From a virus, in the IMG/VR virus record IMGVR_UViG_3300012920_005821, positions 1 to 23,249 of that record: DNA of 23,249 nucleotides; one strand, 5' to 3'. Shown here piece after piece: positions 14,985 through 22,359 of this stretch; position 1 is the stretch's first letter; each line of letters begins with the position of its first letter. Position numbers and translations under genes: made by a program. The notes under the pieces are model-generated. The model did not search any database, was not told the DNA's origin, and saw only the letters and a program-made list of their open reading frames with translations.

Positions 14985-15417
14985 AATACGAAGTTTTTTG
15001 AAAATTGGAAATGGAGAGTATCGAGAGTAATTAACTCGATATGGGATTGACCGAATAATGGGTAGACTTTAGAAGCCCATAAGGTAATCTGAGATTAGTT
15101 CGTGGTGAACCTACTGAGGTGTAAATCATTTCGGTAGTTGAGACATCAATAATCTAATGTATCTTCTGTAAAAACAATAGAAACGATTCTATTGACCTTA
15201 TTGTGGGTAAGGGTAAAACTGAAGCCCCACTTTATGACTGAATAAACTAAACTCTGAGAGTTAAAGTATTCATATAGGAGTTGTATCCACTTCAATGGAA
15301 CTAACCATTCTGAGAAGAACCGAAGTAACTTTCGGATATGAAGTATAAGGTATAAAAAATCAGAGCGGAAGATTGTTGGTAATCGTTAGTCCAACATCCC
15401 CAAATTTTCCTACACTT
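14985..15417 (+). ncRNA. Large structured RNA, unrecognised class
   Basis: No coding frame is present here, but many helices are. A terminal helix pairs GAAAATTGG (15000-15008) with CCAAATTTTC (15400-15409, one bulged A), enclosing about 410 nt. Inside: TATCGAG/CTCGATA (15019-15025/15035-15041), ATGGG/CCCAT (15058-15062/15076-15080), TAATC/GATTA (15085-15089/15093-15097), CTACTGAG/TTCGGTAG with wobbles (15111-15118/15130-15137), CAATAGAA/TTCTATTG (15175-15182/15187-15194), GTGGG/CCCAC (15203-15207/15226-15230), AACTC/GAGTT (15250-15254/15258-15262), AATGG/CCATT (15294-15298/15305-15309), CCGAA/TTCGG (15320-15324/15331-15335), GTTGG/CCAAC (15375-15379/15391-15395). It lies between a promoter-like sequence and a strong terminator. 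It does not look like tmRNA, RNase P, tRNA or a group I intron by the motifs I can recall. A member of a large ornate phage RNA class, or a new one, is possible. Confidence 0.72.
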
Positions 15418-15487
15418 AAAAAAATGGTCACACGATTTTTAGTTTCCACTATACTACAAACTTAAAAACAAGATGACCATTTTTTTT
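15418..15487 (+). terminator. Long intrinsic terminator after the structured RNA
   Basis: A 13-bp outer stem (15418-15430 with 15474-15486) contains ATGGTCA/TGACCAT and an A-run facing a T-run. After a five-by-five internal loop an inner stem of about 10 bp continues (15436-15445 with 15458-15468, one bulge), with a 12-base apical loop. Seven T end the element (15481-15487). The A-run on the 5' side means it could also act on the opposite strand, though no gene points that way. Confidence 0.85.
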
Positions 15488-15529
15488 GCAAAAAATAAAA
15501 ATAAAACCGTTTTTTAAGAAGTTAAATGA

Positions 15530-15554
15530 TATATATTATTGTATCAAGGTTATA
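15530..15554 (+). promoter_or_regulatory. AT-rich promoter-like sequence upstream of the gp32-like gene
   Basis: TATATATTAT (15530-15539) followed by GTTATA (15549-15554) lies in the leader of the ssDNA-binding protein gene, after the terminator. The same two words occur ahead of the ribonucleotide reductase gene (20212-20228). A phage promoter is the simplest reading, since the upstream RNA unit ends in a terminator and this gene needs its own start. Confidence 0.35.
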
Positions 15555-15563
15555 CTTGAATAC
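15541..15563 (+). promoter_or_regulatory. Leader hairpin upstream of the gp32-like gene
   Basis: GTATCAAG (15541-15548) pairs with CTTGAATAC (15555-15563) over 8 bp with one bulged A and a six-base loop GTTATA, ending 38 bases before the start codon. T4 gene 32 represses its own translation through a leader structure; this hairpin is a candidate for similar control, or it may simply overlap the promoter. Confidence 0.35.
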
Positions 15564-15601
15564 CAATTAACAAATGAATATTAAAAATAGGAGAATATAA
15601 A

Positions 15602-16360
15602 ATGGACTTAAATGCTATTCGTAAGAGGTTAAATCAACTTCAAACAACAAACAACAGAACATCAAGTCTTTGGAAACCACAACCAGGTAAAACTCAAATC
15701 AGAGTGGTTCCTTATGAATTTAATAAGGACAATCCTTTTATCGAGTTGTTTTTCCACTACAACCTAAACAATCGTTCCTATTTATCACCAATCAGTTTTG
15801 GTCGTCCAGACCCAATTGAAGAGTTTGCACAGAAACTCAAGGCAAGTGGTAATAAGGAAGATTATCAATTATCCAAAAAGTTGGAAGCAAAAATGAGAAC
15901 CTATGCACCTGTAATCGTTAGAGGTGAAGAGTCTCAAGGAGTGAAGTTTTGGGGATTCGGTAAAACCGTATACCAAGAATTACTTTCTGTAATCGCTGAC
16001 CCAGATTATGGTGACATTACAGACCCAGTTAATGGTCGTGACATTGTGGTAGAGTTTATCACTGCAGAGGAAAGTGGTGCTTCATTTCCAAAAACCAACA
16101 TTCGTGTTAAACCTAATCAAACACCTATTTCAGATGAACCTGAAGTATTAGAAAAAGTTAAAACATCACAACAAGACATTCGTGATATCTATCAAGAAAT
16201 GAGTTACGATGAATTAACAGATGTGTTGAATGAATGGTTAACACCAGGAGATAATGAAGAGGGTGAAGAGACTTCATCTGATACTATTTCAACTTCTGAT
16301 TTAAAATCTGAACCAAAGAAAGATACATCAGAGGCATTTGACGAGTTATTCAACTCATAA
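15602..16360 (+). CDS. gp32: Single-stranded DNA-binding protein, T4 gp32-like
   Basis: The product should coat ssDNA at the fork and during recombination and recruit helicase, UvsX and polymerase. The 252 residues show the gp32 plan: a basic N-terminus (M-D-L-N-A-I-R-K-R-L-N-Q-L), a core with L-W-K-P-Q-P-G-K-T-Q-I-R-V-V-P-Y and F-F-H-Y-N-L near residues 23-57, V-K-F-W-G-F-G-K-T-V-Y-Q (about 114-125), and a long acidic C-terminal tail (from about 215: D-N-E-E-G-E-E-T-S-S-D) used in T4 for protein contacts. It is shorter than T4 gp32 (301 residues), and I see no Cys/His cluster, so the T4 zinc site seems absent. The ribosome site AGGAG at 15589-15593 is strong. It begins the replication block. 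Confidence 0.9.
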   Translation: MDLNAIRKRLNQLQTTNNRTSSLWKPQPGKTQIRVVPYEFNKDNPFIELFFHYNLNNRSYLSPISFGRPDPIEEFAQKLKASGNKEDYQLSKKLEAKMRTYAPVIVRGEESQGVKFWGFGKTVYQELLSVIADPDYGDITDPVNGRDIVVEFITAEESGASFPKTNIRVKPNQTPISDEPEVLEKVKTSQQDIRDIYQEMSYDELTDVLNEWLTPGDNEEGEETSSDTISTSDLKSEPKKDTSEAFDELFNS

Positions 16361-16373
16361 ACTAAAACAATGT

Positions 16374-16400
16374 ATGGGAGTCATATATTGTGGCTCCCAT
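16374..16400 (+). terminator. Hairpin between gp32-like gene and uvsX
   Basis: ATGGGAGTC (16374-16382) pairs with GGCTCCCAT (16392-16400): 9 bp with one G-U, loop ATATATTGT. No T-run follows, so it may be a weak terminator, an attenuator or a 3'-end stabiliser for the abundant gp32 message. It sits in the 62-base gap, ending just ahead of the uvsX ribosome site. Confidence 0.5.
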
Positions 16401-16422
16401 TATTAACGAATGGAGAATGTAG

Positions 16423-17520
16423 ATGTCAGTAAATGATGTATTGGCCGATACTCTGGCCAGTAGTTTAAATAAAAAGTTCAAAGATACAAAGGTTGCATAT
16501 TTTCTTGATGGGAGTGATACAACACCAACAGATATCAAAGAATTTATCTCAACAGGTAGTTCTATGTTAGACTTGGCAATATCCAATAGACCTAATGGTG
16601 GTATTGCAGTTGGTAGAATCACAGAAATCAATGGTTTAGAATCAAGTGGAAAATCTCTACTTGGTGCTCATATCCTTGCAGAAACTCAAAAGAAAGGTGG
16701 AGTTGCAGTATACATAGATACTGAGACTTCTGTTTCACAAGAGTTCATGGAAGTAATCGGTTTAGACTTAAATAAAATGTTATATCTACACTTAGAAACC
16801 GTAGAGGATATATTCGAAGCGATTGAAGAAATTGTAACAAAAGTTCGTGAAAGTGACAAAGATAGATGTGTAACTATATTAGTTGACTCACTTGCCGCCG
16901 CTTCTACTAAAGTAGAGTTAGAGGCAGACTTTGATAAAGATGGTTGGGCAACTGCCAAGGCAATCATTATCAGTAAGGCGATGAGAAAGATTACCCAAAT
17001 GATTGGGAGAGAAAGAGTTGCTCTTGTATTTACAAATCAGTTACGACAAAAACTCGGAGTAATGTTTGGAGACCCTTGGACAACAAGTGGTGGAAAGGCA
17101 TTACCATTCCATTCATCTACAAGAATTAGATTGAAGAATATGGGACAAATCAAAGATAGTGGTAAGAATGTTCTTGGTATGAAGTGCAGAGCACAGATTA
17201 TTAAGAATCGTTTAGGCCCACCTTTGAGACATGCAGATTATGATATGTATTTCGATAGAGGTATTGATAACTATGGTGCATGGTTAACCGTATTAAAAGA
17301 ACATAAGTTAGTTAAAGTTGGTGGTTCTTGGTATACACTAATAGACCACAATGGAAACGAAGTTAAGTTTCAATCTAAAGATTGGGATGATATTATTACT
17401 GGTGATGAAGAGTTAAGAGAACATATATACAATCTCATTTGTGACAAGGTTATATTACAATACAAGGAAAAACTTGGTATTGATGATGTAGAGTTTACAG
17501 ATGAGGTTCTCGGTGACTAA
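16423..17520 (+). CDS. uvsX: UvsX/RecA-family recombinase
   Basis: It should form ATP-dependent filaments on gp32-covered ssDNA and catalyse strand exchange, the step that starts recombination-dependent replication in T4-like phages. The 365 residues contain Walker A G-L-E-S-S-G-K-S (71-78), V-Y-I-D-T-E-T (97-102 region), Walker B I-L-V-D-S (152-156), a RecA-like F-T-N-Q-L-R-Q-K-L-G-V followed by the DNA-binding loop region T-T-S-G-G-K-A-L-P-F-H, and a C-terminal domain with I-K-N-R-L-G-P-P. T4 UvsX is about 390 residues, similar. The start at 16423 follows GGAG (16412-16415). Its last 20 bases overlap the exonuclease gene in another frame. Confidence 0.93.
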   Translation: MSVNDVLADTLASSLNKKFKDTKVAYFLDGSDTTPTDIKEFISTGSSMLDLAISNRPNGGIAVGRITEINGLESSGKSLLGAHILAETQKKGGVAVYIDTETSVSQEFMEVIGLDLNKMLYLHLETVEDIFEAIEEIVTKVRESDKDRCVTILVDSLAAASTKVELEADFDKDGWATAKAIIISKAMRKITQMIGRERVALVFTNQLRQKLGVMFGDPWTTSGGKALPFHSSTRIRLKNMGQIKDSGKNVLGMKCRAQIIKNRLGPPLRHADYDMYFDRGIDNYGAWLTVLKEHKLVKVGGSWYTLIDHNGNEVKFQSKDWDDIITGDEELREHIYNLICDKVILQYKEKLGIDDVEFTDEVLGD

Positions 17521-18565
17521 TAAAAAATATCTTTCAATACTTGACGAGATAAAAAAATCTGGCGGTAAAGTAGATAGTGGTAAACCAAACGACTCGGTTT
17601 TACTAATAGATGGTCTGAACACTTTCATACGAGTGTTTTCAGCAATACCTACTACCAATGAGGATGGGGTTCACATTGGTGGAATAGTAGGTTTTTTAAG
17701 GTCAATTGGTTACACTATAAATATGGTAAGACCTACCCGAACCATTATTGTATTTGATGGTAAAGGTGGGTCTAACCGCCGTAGGAAAATCTTTCCTGAA
17801 TATAAAATGGGAAGAAAAATGTCTCATCGTTTGAATCGTTCAAATGATTATTTAACTCGTGAAGAAGAACAAAAGATGATGATTCATCAGTTGAATCGTG
17901 TGGTTGAGTATCTTGAGTGTCTACCTTTAACCATAATCAATATGGAAAACATTGAGGCAGATGATGTTATTGGGTATTGTGCAAAACATATATTCAAAGA
18001 CAAAGTAACTATTATGTCTACTGATAAAGATTTTTTACAATTGGTAGATGAACGAATCCAAGTATACTCACCTACAAAAAAGTTGATGTATGATGTGGAT
18101 AGAATCTATAATGAATATGGTATATATCCACAAAACTTTTTATTATACAGAATATTAGATGGTGATAAATCAGATGGGATACCAGGTATCAAAGGTGCAG
18201 GTATCAAAACGATATTAAAAATGTTTCCTTGGTTTGGTGAACCACATAAATATACTATCGAAGATATGTTGAAGAGTGCTACTACTAAGAAAGACCAATA
18301 TAAATTATGTGAAAGTATGGTCGAACAAAGAGATACTATATTTCTGAATAGAAGATTGATGGATTTAGATGATGGTATTATAAGTGGTAGTAGTAAATTA
18401 AAAGTTCAAAATATTACATCACAACCAATTCAAAGAATTATTAAACATAAATTCCAAAGAATGTTCTTGGAAGATAAGATGTATACTGCCCTACCTAATT
18501 TGACAAGTTGGTTGGCAACCACATTCAATAGATTGAATCAGATGGCGGAGAAGTCACATGGGTAG
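17501..18565 (+). CDS. rnh: 5'-3' exonuclease / RNase H of T4 Rnh (FEN/PIN) type
   Basis: The enzyme should remove RNA primers and nearby DNA on the lagging strand. The 354 residues carry the acidic metal-binding set of the FEN family: V-L-L-I-D-G (D37), I-I-V-F-D-G-K-G-G (D86) followed by R-R-R-K and Y-K-M-G-R (the basic substrate-binding bridge), I-E-A-D-D-V-I-G (E152, D154, D155), M-S-T-D-K-D-F (D175, D177), and G-D-K-S-D-G-I-P-G-I-K-G-A-G (221-234), a helix-hairpin-helix-like DNA-binding motif. T4 RNase H has 305 residues. It overlaps uvsX by 20 bases and the following small gene by 8, indicating coupling. The start at 17501 gives about 30 residues before the first strand, which is longer than usual, so a later start is possible. 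Confidence 0.9.
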   Translation: MRFSVTNKKYLSILDEIKKSGGKVDSGKPNDSVLLIDGLNTFIRVFSAIPTTNEDGVHIGGIVGFLRSIGYTINMVRPTRTIIVFDGKGGSNRRRKIFPEYKMGRKMSHRLNRSNDYLTREEEQKMMIHQLNRVVEYLECLPLTIINMENIEADDVIGYCAKHIFKDKVTIMSTDKDFLQLVDERIQVYSPTKKLMYDVDRIYNEYGIYPQNFLLYRILDGDKSDGIPGIKGAGIKTILKMFPWFGEPHKYTIEDMLKSATTKKDQYKLCESMVEQRDTIFLNRRLMDLDDGIISGSSKLKVQNITSQPIQRIIKHKFQRMFLEDKMYTALPNLTSWLATTFNRLNQMAEKSHG

Positions 18566-18743
18566 GAAATTAAAATATAAAACACCTGAAGAAAAGAGGA
18601 TTGCCCAAAGAAAGTGGCAAATGGAACATTACTATAGGAATTCAGAAGAGATAAAAAGGAAAGCTCGTGAAAGATATAGAGAGAAAAAAAGGAAAGAATT
18701 TTATGACAAAAAAGTCCAAGATTTGTATAGAAATATTGAATAA
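18558..18743 (+). CDS. Small highly basic protein, unknown
   Basis: This 61-residue protein begins inside the end of the exonuclease gene (8-base overlap). It is extremely basic, with M-G-R-K-L-K-Y-K-T-P-E-E-K at the start and R-K-A-R-E-R-Y-R-E-K-K-R-K-E near residues 36-49, and is probably one or two long helices. It could bind nucleic acid. Similar short Lys/Arg/Tyr-rich pieces precede HNH domains in some phage endonucleases, but no HNH residues are present, so a remnant of such a gene is possible. No close family is recognised. Confidence 0.6.
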   Translation: MGRKLKYKTPEEKRIAQRKWQMEHYYRNSEEIKRKARERYREKKRKEFYDKKVQDLYRNIE

Positions 18744-18744
18744 A

Positions 18745-18767
18745 AAAAATGTGTATTTAACATTTTT
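18745..18767 (+). terminator. Weak AT-rich hairpin before the helicase gene
   Basis: AAAAATGT (18745-18752) pairs with ACATTTTT (18760-18767), loop GTATTTA, with the stem ending in five T. It is made mostly of A-T pairs, so termination would be weak. It stands directly after the small basic gene stop. Confidence 0.35.
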
Positions 18768-18788
18768 ACATGATAATTATATTTGGTT

Positions 18789-20150
18789 ATGAGTGAATCT
18801 TTAATACAATACGGAACATCTTTTCAGAATAAACTTATTTCGAGTTTAATAACAGACTCAAAGTTTATTCAAACAATTGTTGATATCTTGGAAATATCAT
18901 ACTTCGATAGTGATTCAAGTAAATTTCTTATCAAGTCAATCAAAGACTATTTCAAAAAATATAAAACCACACCAACAATGGAAGCAATGAAAGTTATGAT
19001 TGATGATGTTGAGGATGATATTCTAAAGTCTTCAATAGTTGATAATCTAAGAAATGCTTGGGGTTATAGAGAGAGTCCTGATTTAGAATTTGTAAAAGAA
19101 AAATCACTTGAGTTCTGTAAGAACCAAGTTGTAAAAAGTGCAATCATGGAATCAGTTGAGTTATTGGAATCTCAAAAGTATGATGAGATAAAAACAATTA
19201 TTGATAAGGCTATGACTGCAGGTGTCGAAAGAGATATAGGACATGAATACATTACAGGTTTAGAAGAAAGACTAACACAACAATCAAGAAATACATTAGG
19301 AACACAATGGGATAGTGTTAATGAATTGATGGATGGTGGACTTGCAGGTGGTGAGTTGGGTGTGATTGTTGCACCTGCTGGTATTGGTAAATCATGGACT
19401 CTTCAGGCATTAGGTGCACATGCAGTCAAACAAGGTAAAACCGTAATACATTATACATTAGAGTTAAATGCTCAGTATGTAGGGTTAAGATATGATACAA
19501 TTGTAAGTGGACAACCAACAGGTAACTTACAATATTATAAAGACGAAGTGATGAAAAAGATTAGTCAGTTAAAGGGTGAGTTGATAATAAAATATTATCC
19601 AACAAGAACTGCAAGTGTAAACACTTTAACTGCACACTTACAACAATGTGAACTACAAGGTATTAAACCTGACATGGTATTAGTTGATTATGCAGACATT
19701 ATGAAATCAACACAACACTTCAATGAGAAACGACATCAAATAGGTCATGTGTATGAGGAGTTACGAGGTATGGCAGGTGAGTTTGATATACCAATATGGA
19801 CTGCATCACAGGCAAACAGAAGTTCACTTGAGGAAGAGGTTATCGGAGCAGACAAGGTTTCAGAGGATTATAGTAAAGTGATGACGGCAGATTTTGTTAT
19901 GAGTATGAGTAGAAAAGTAGAAGACAAGATAGCAAATACTGGTAGATTCCATGTTATTAAAAATAGATTCGGCCCTGATGGTATAACCTTTCCCGCAACC
20001 ATTAACACCAACACAGGTTTCATTCAGATTTATGAAACTAATACACAAGGTGGACGAGAGGCACAAGGTAAAATGAATAATGCGGATGAGTATATTCGTA
20101 AAACCTTGGCACAGAAGAAGAAAGATTTTGATGCAGGTGGGTTCGAATAA
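18789..20150 (+). CDS. gp41: Replicative DNA helicase, gp41/DnaB-like
   Basis: It should be the hexameric 5'-3' helicase moving on the lagging strand and interacting with primase. From ATG 18789 it has 453 residues; a TTG at 18783 is a weaker option and there is no clear ribosome site for either. The N-terminal helical domain (1-165) is followed by the RecA-like motor: W-D-S-V-N-E-L-M-D-G-G-L (174-185), Walker A A-P-A-G-I-G-K-S (195-202), Y-T-L-E-L (222-226), Walker B M-V-L-V-D-Y-A-D (296-303), S-Q-A-N-R near 346-350, and V-I-K-N-R-F-G-P-D-G near 394-403, the usual DnaB H4/arginine-finger area. T4 gp41 is 475 residues, so the length fits. A TATATTTG at 18778-18785 fits the Bacteroidota -7 consensus but would give a nearly leaderless message. 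Confidence 0.92.
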   Translation: MSESLIQYGTSFQNKLISSLITDSKFIQTIVDILEISYFDSDSSKFLIKSIKDYFKKYKTTPTMEAMKVMIDDVEDDILKSSIVDNLRNAWGYRESPDLEFVKEKSLEFCKNQVVKSAIMESVELLESQKYDEIKTIIDKAMTAGVERDIGHEYITGLEERLTQQSRNTLGTQWDSVNELMDGGLAGGELGVIVAPAGIGKSWTLQALGAHAVKQGKTVIHYTLELNAQYVGLRYDTIVSGQPTGNLQYYKDEVMKKISQLKGELIIKYYPTRTASVNTLTAHLQQCELQGIKPDMVLVDYADIMKSTQHFNEKRHQIGHVYEELRGMAGEFDIPIWTASQANRSSLEEEVIGADKVSEDYSKVMTADFVMSMSRKVEDKIANTGRFHVIKNRFGPDGITFPATINTNTGFIQIYETNTQGGREAQGKMNNADEYIRKTLAQKKKDFDAGGFE

Positions 20151-20211
20151 AACTTCAAAGAAAATCTTTTTAAAACTTCGAAAAAAATGACAAATATGCA
20201 TTTATTATCCG

Positions 20212-20228
20212 TATATATTATAGTTATA
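20212..20228 (+). promoter_or_regulatory. AT-rich promoter-like sequence upstream of the reductase gene
   Basis: TATATATTAT (20212-20221) and GTTATA (20223-20228) lie in the 119-base gap before the ribonucleotide reductase gene, repeating the two words seen before the gp32-like gene. Only these two places share both words in this order, and the spacing between the words differs (1 versus 9 bases). Confidence 0.35.
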
Positions 20229-20269
20229 TTGGGAAGAATGTAGAAACAAATTAACAGGAGTAAGTTTCA

Positions 20270-22282
20270 ATGGGACAAGGAAAATTTAAGTTATCGGAAA
20301 ACTTCATATCGAAGTATAAAAGAAAAAAGGCACCATTTGGTTTCAATGGTTTAGGAGAGTTAGTGTATATGAGAACTTACTCCAGAATAAAAGAGAATGG
20401 TAAAAACGAAAGATGGTGGGAAACCGTTCAACGAGTTGTAGAGGGAACCTATACAATGCAAATGAATCATATCGATTCACATCAATTAGGGTGGAACCCA
20501 TGGCAGGCTCAAAAGTCAGCACAAGAAATGTATGATAGAATCTTCAACATGAAGTTCTTACCACCAGGTCGTGGTTTATGGGCGATGGGAACACCAATCA
20601 CAGAAGAAAAGAATTTATACGCCGCACTAAACAATTGTGCATTTGTATCCACTAAAACAATCAAAGATGATTACTCAAAACCTTTCTGTTTCCTTATGGA
20701 TGCAAGTATGTTAGGTGTTGGAGTAGGATTTGATACCAAAGGAGCAGGGGAAATAATTGTTAAGGGTGTAGATAAAGATAGGGAAACTACTTATGTAATA
20801 CCAGATACTCGTGAGGGTTGGGTAGAATCTTTAAGGTTATTATTAGAAAGTTATTTTCATGGTCAACCAAGTGTTGTTTTTGATTATAGTGAAATTAGAT
20901 TAGCAGGTGAACCAATTAAAGGATTTGGTGGAGTAAGTTCAGGACCAGAACCATTGGAAGAAGTTCACGAAGATATTAGAAAAGTATTAGAGGGTAATAG
21001 TGGTAATCCAATCACAATCACAACAATCGTAGATATAATGAATCTAATCGGTAAATGTGTTGTTGCAGGTAATGTAAGAAGAACTGCAGAGATTGTATTT
21101 GGTGACCCACATTCAGAAGAATATTTAGATTTAAAAAACTATAAAGTTAATCCACATAGAGAACAATATGGGTGGACAAGTAACAATAGTATTTTTGCAG
21201 AACTTGGTATGGATTATACAGAGGCCGCAAAAAGAATTAATGATAATGGTGAACCAGGTTTTGCATGGTTAGATAATATGAGAAAGTATTCTCGTATGAA
21301 GAATGGTGGAGATAACAAAGACCATAGAGTAATGGGTGGTAATCCATGTTTGGAACAATCATTAGAAAGTTATGAATTATGTTGTTTAGTAGAAACATTT
21401 CCAAACAATCACGATTCATTTGAAGACTATGCAAAAACACTAAAATATGCATACCTATATGCAAAAACGGTAACTCTTGGTAGAACCCATTGGGCAGATA
21501 CCAATAGAGTGATGTTGAGAAACAGAAGAATTGGATGTAGTGTAAGTGGAGTTGCACAATTTATTACATACAAGGGTTTGAACGAACTAAAGAGTTGGTT
21601 GAATGATGGTTTTGATGTTATTCAACAATGGGATAAAGTTTATTCTGATTGGTTTGCAGTTCCAAAATCAATCAAAACCACAAGTGTAAAACCAAGTGGA
21701 ACCGTATCATTACTGGCAGGTGCAACACCAGGACTACATTATCCTGAAAGTCGTTTTTATATTAGAAGAATAAGATTATCAGTTAACTCAGAACTGATTG
21801 AACCTTTGAAAAAGGCAGGGTATAAAATAGAACCAGCATTTGGTTCAGAGGAATCAACATTAGTAGTTGAAGTTCCTGTTGATGTGGGTGAGGGAATTAG
21901 AACTGCAAAGGATTTAAGTATTTGGGAACAATTTAGTTTGGCCGCTTTCCTACAAAGACATTGGGCAGACAACCAAGTAAGTTGCACCGTAACTTTTAAT
22001 CCTGAGACAGAGGCAGACCAAATATCACCATGTCTAAATTATTATCAATATCATCTAAAGGGTATATCACTATTACCAAGACACGATTGGGGTGCATATC
22101 CACAAATGCCATATGAGGCAATAGATGAAAAAGAATATAATAAACAAATTAAAAAACTCGGAAATTTATCCTTTGGGGTTATCAAGAATGAGGAGGCAGA
22201 AGTAGATAAGTTCTGTAACAACGATAGTTGTGAGGTTCCATCATTCACAGGTGATAACGATGACCAAGACTATGCAAATTAA
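20270..22282 (+). CDS. nrdJ: Class II (adenosylcobalamin-dependent) ribonucleotide reductase
   Basis: It should reduce ribonucleotides to deoxyribonucleotides with a radical made from adenosylcobalamin, needing no oxygen and no second subunit. The 670 residues show N-N-C-A-F-V-S (C123, redox pair), N-P-C-L-E-Q (N358, C360 thiyl site, E362), C371 exactly 11 residues on, as C408 and C419 in the Lactobacillus leichmannii enzyme, V-K-P-S-G-T-V-S-L-L-A-G near 480, and a C-terminal C-N-N-D-S-C (C649, C654), the C-x4-C arm that re-reduces the active site. The arm and overall length fit the monomeric RTPR-like branch. The start follows AGGAG (20253-20257 region). Activity depends on cobalamin from the host or uptake, which is of interest given the next gene. 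Confidence 0.9.
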   Translation: MGQGKFKLSENFISKYKRKKAPFGFNGLGELVYMRTYSRIKENGKNERWWETVQRVVEGTYTMQMNHIDSHQLGWNPWQAQKSAQEMYDRIFNMKFLPPGRGLWAMGTPITEEKNLYAALNNCAFVSTKTIKDDYSKPFCFLMDASMLGVGVGFDTKGAGEIIVKGVDKDRETTYVIPDTREGWVESLRLLLESYFHGQPSVVFDYSEIRLAGEPIKGFGGVSSGPEPLEEVHEDIRKVLEGNSGNPITITTIVDIMNLIGKCVVAGNVRRTAEIVFGDPHSEEYLDLKNYKVNPHREQYGWTSNNSIFAELGMDYTEAAKRINDNGEPGFAWLDNMRKYSRMKNGGDNKDHRVMGGNPCLEQSLESYELCCLVETFPNNHDSFEDYAKTLKYAYLYAKTVTLGRTHWADTNRVMLRNRRIGCSVSGVAQFITYKGLNELKSWLNDGFDVIQQWDKVYSDWFAVPKSIKTTSVKPSGTVSLLAGATPGLHYPESRFYIRRIRLSVNSELIEPLKKAGYKIEPAFGSEESTLVVEVPVDVGEGIRTAKDLSIWEQFSLAAFLQRHWADNQVSCTVTFNPETEADQISPCLNYYQYHLKGISLLPRHDWGAYPQMPYEAIDEKEYNKQIKKLGNLSFGVIKNEEAEVDKFCNNDSCEVPSFTGDNDDQDYAN

Positions 22283-22295
22283 ATTTCACATACCC

Positions 22296-22330
22296 TACTG
22301 GCAGAAAACACACCAGTATAAAAATGTGTT
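22296..22330 (+). promoter_or_regulatory. Two competing hairpins upstream of the receptor gene
   Basis: TACTGG (22296-22301) pairs with CCAGTA (22313-22318), loop of 11. Alternatively AACACA (22307-22312) pairs with TGTGTT (22325-22330). The two cannot easily both form in a short leader. No T-run follows either. The first may end the reductase message; the pair could also act as a simple attenuator. The region is too short, and lacks the conserved B12-box, for a cobalamin riboswitch. Confidence 0.35.
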
Positions 22331-22359
22331 ATTCACAAGTAAACAACAAGGAGATGATT

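Noticed and set aside
14985-15417. Reading the structured RNA as tmRNA, RNase P RNA, tRNA cluster or group I intron
   Set aside because: No tRNA-like acceptor or T-loop, no RNase P conserved core words and no group I P/Q/R/S elements were seen, and no interrupted gene flanks it.
18778-18785. TATATTTG as a host-type (Bacteroidota -7) promoter for the helicase gene
   Set aside because: It is only three bases before the start codon, no matching -33 element was seen at the right distance, and the word is cheap in AT-rich DNA.
22283-22359. Cobalamin riboswitch before the receptor gene
   Set aside because: The gap is only 77 bases and lacks the conserved B12-box; known cobalamin riboswitches need about 200 bases.
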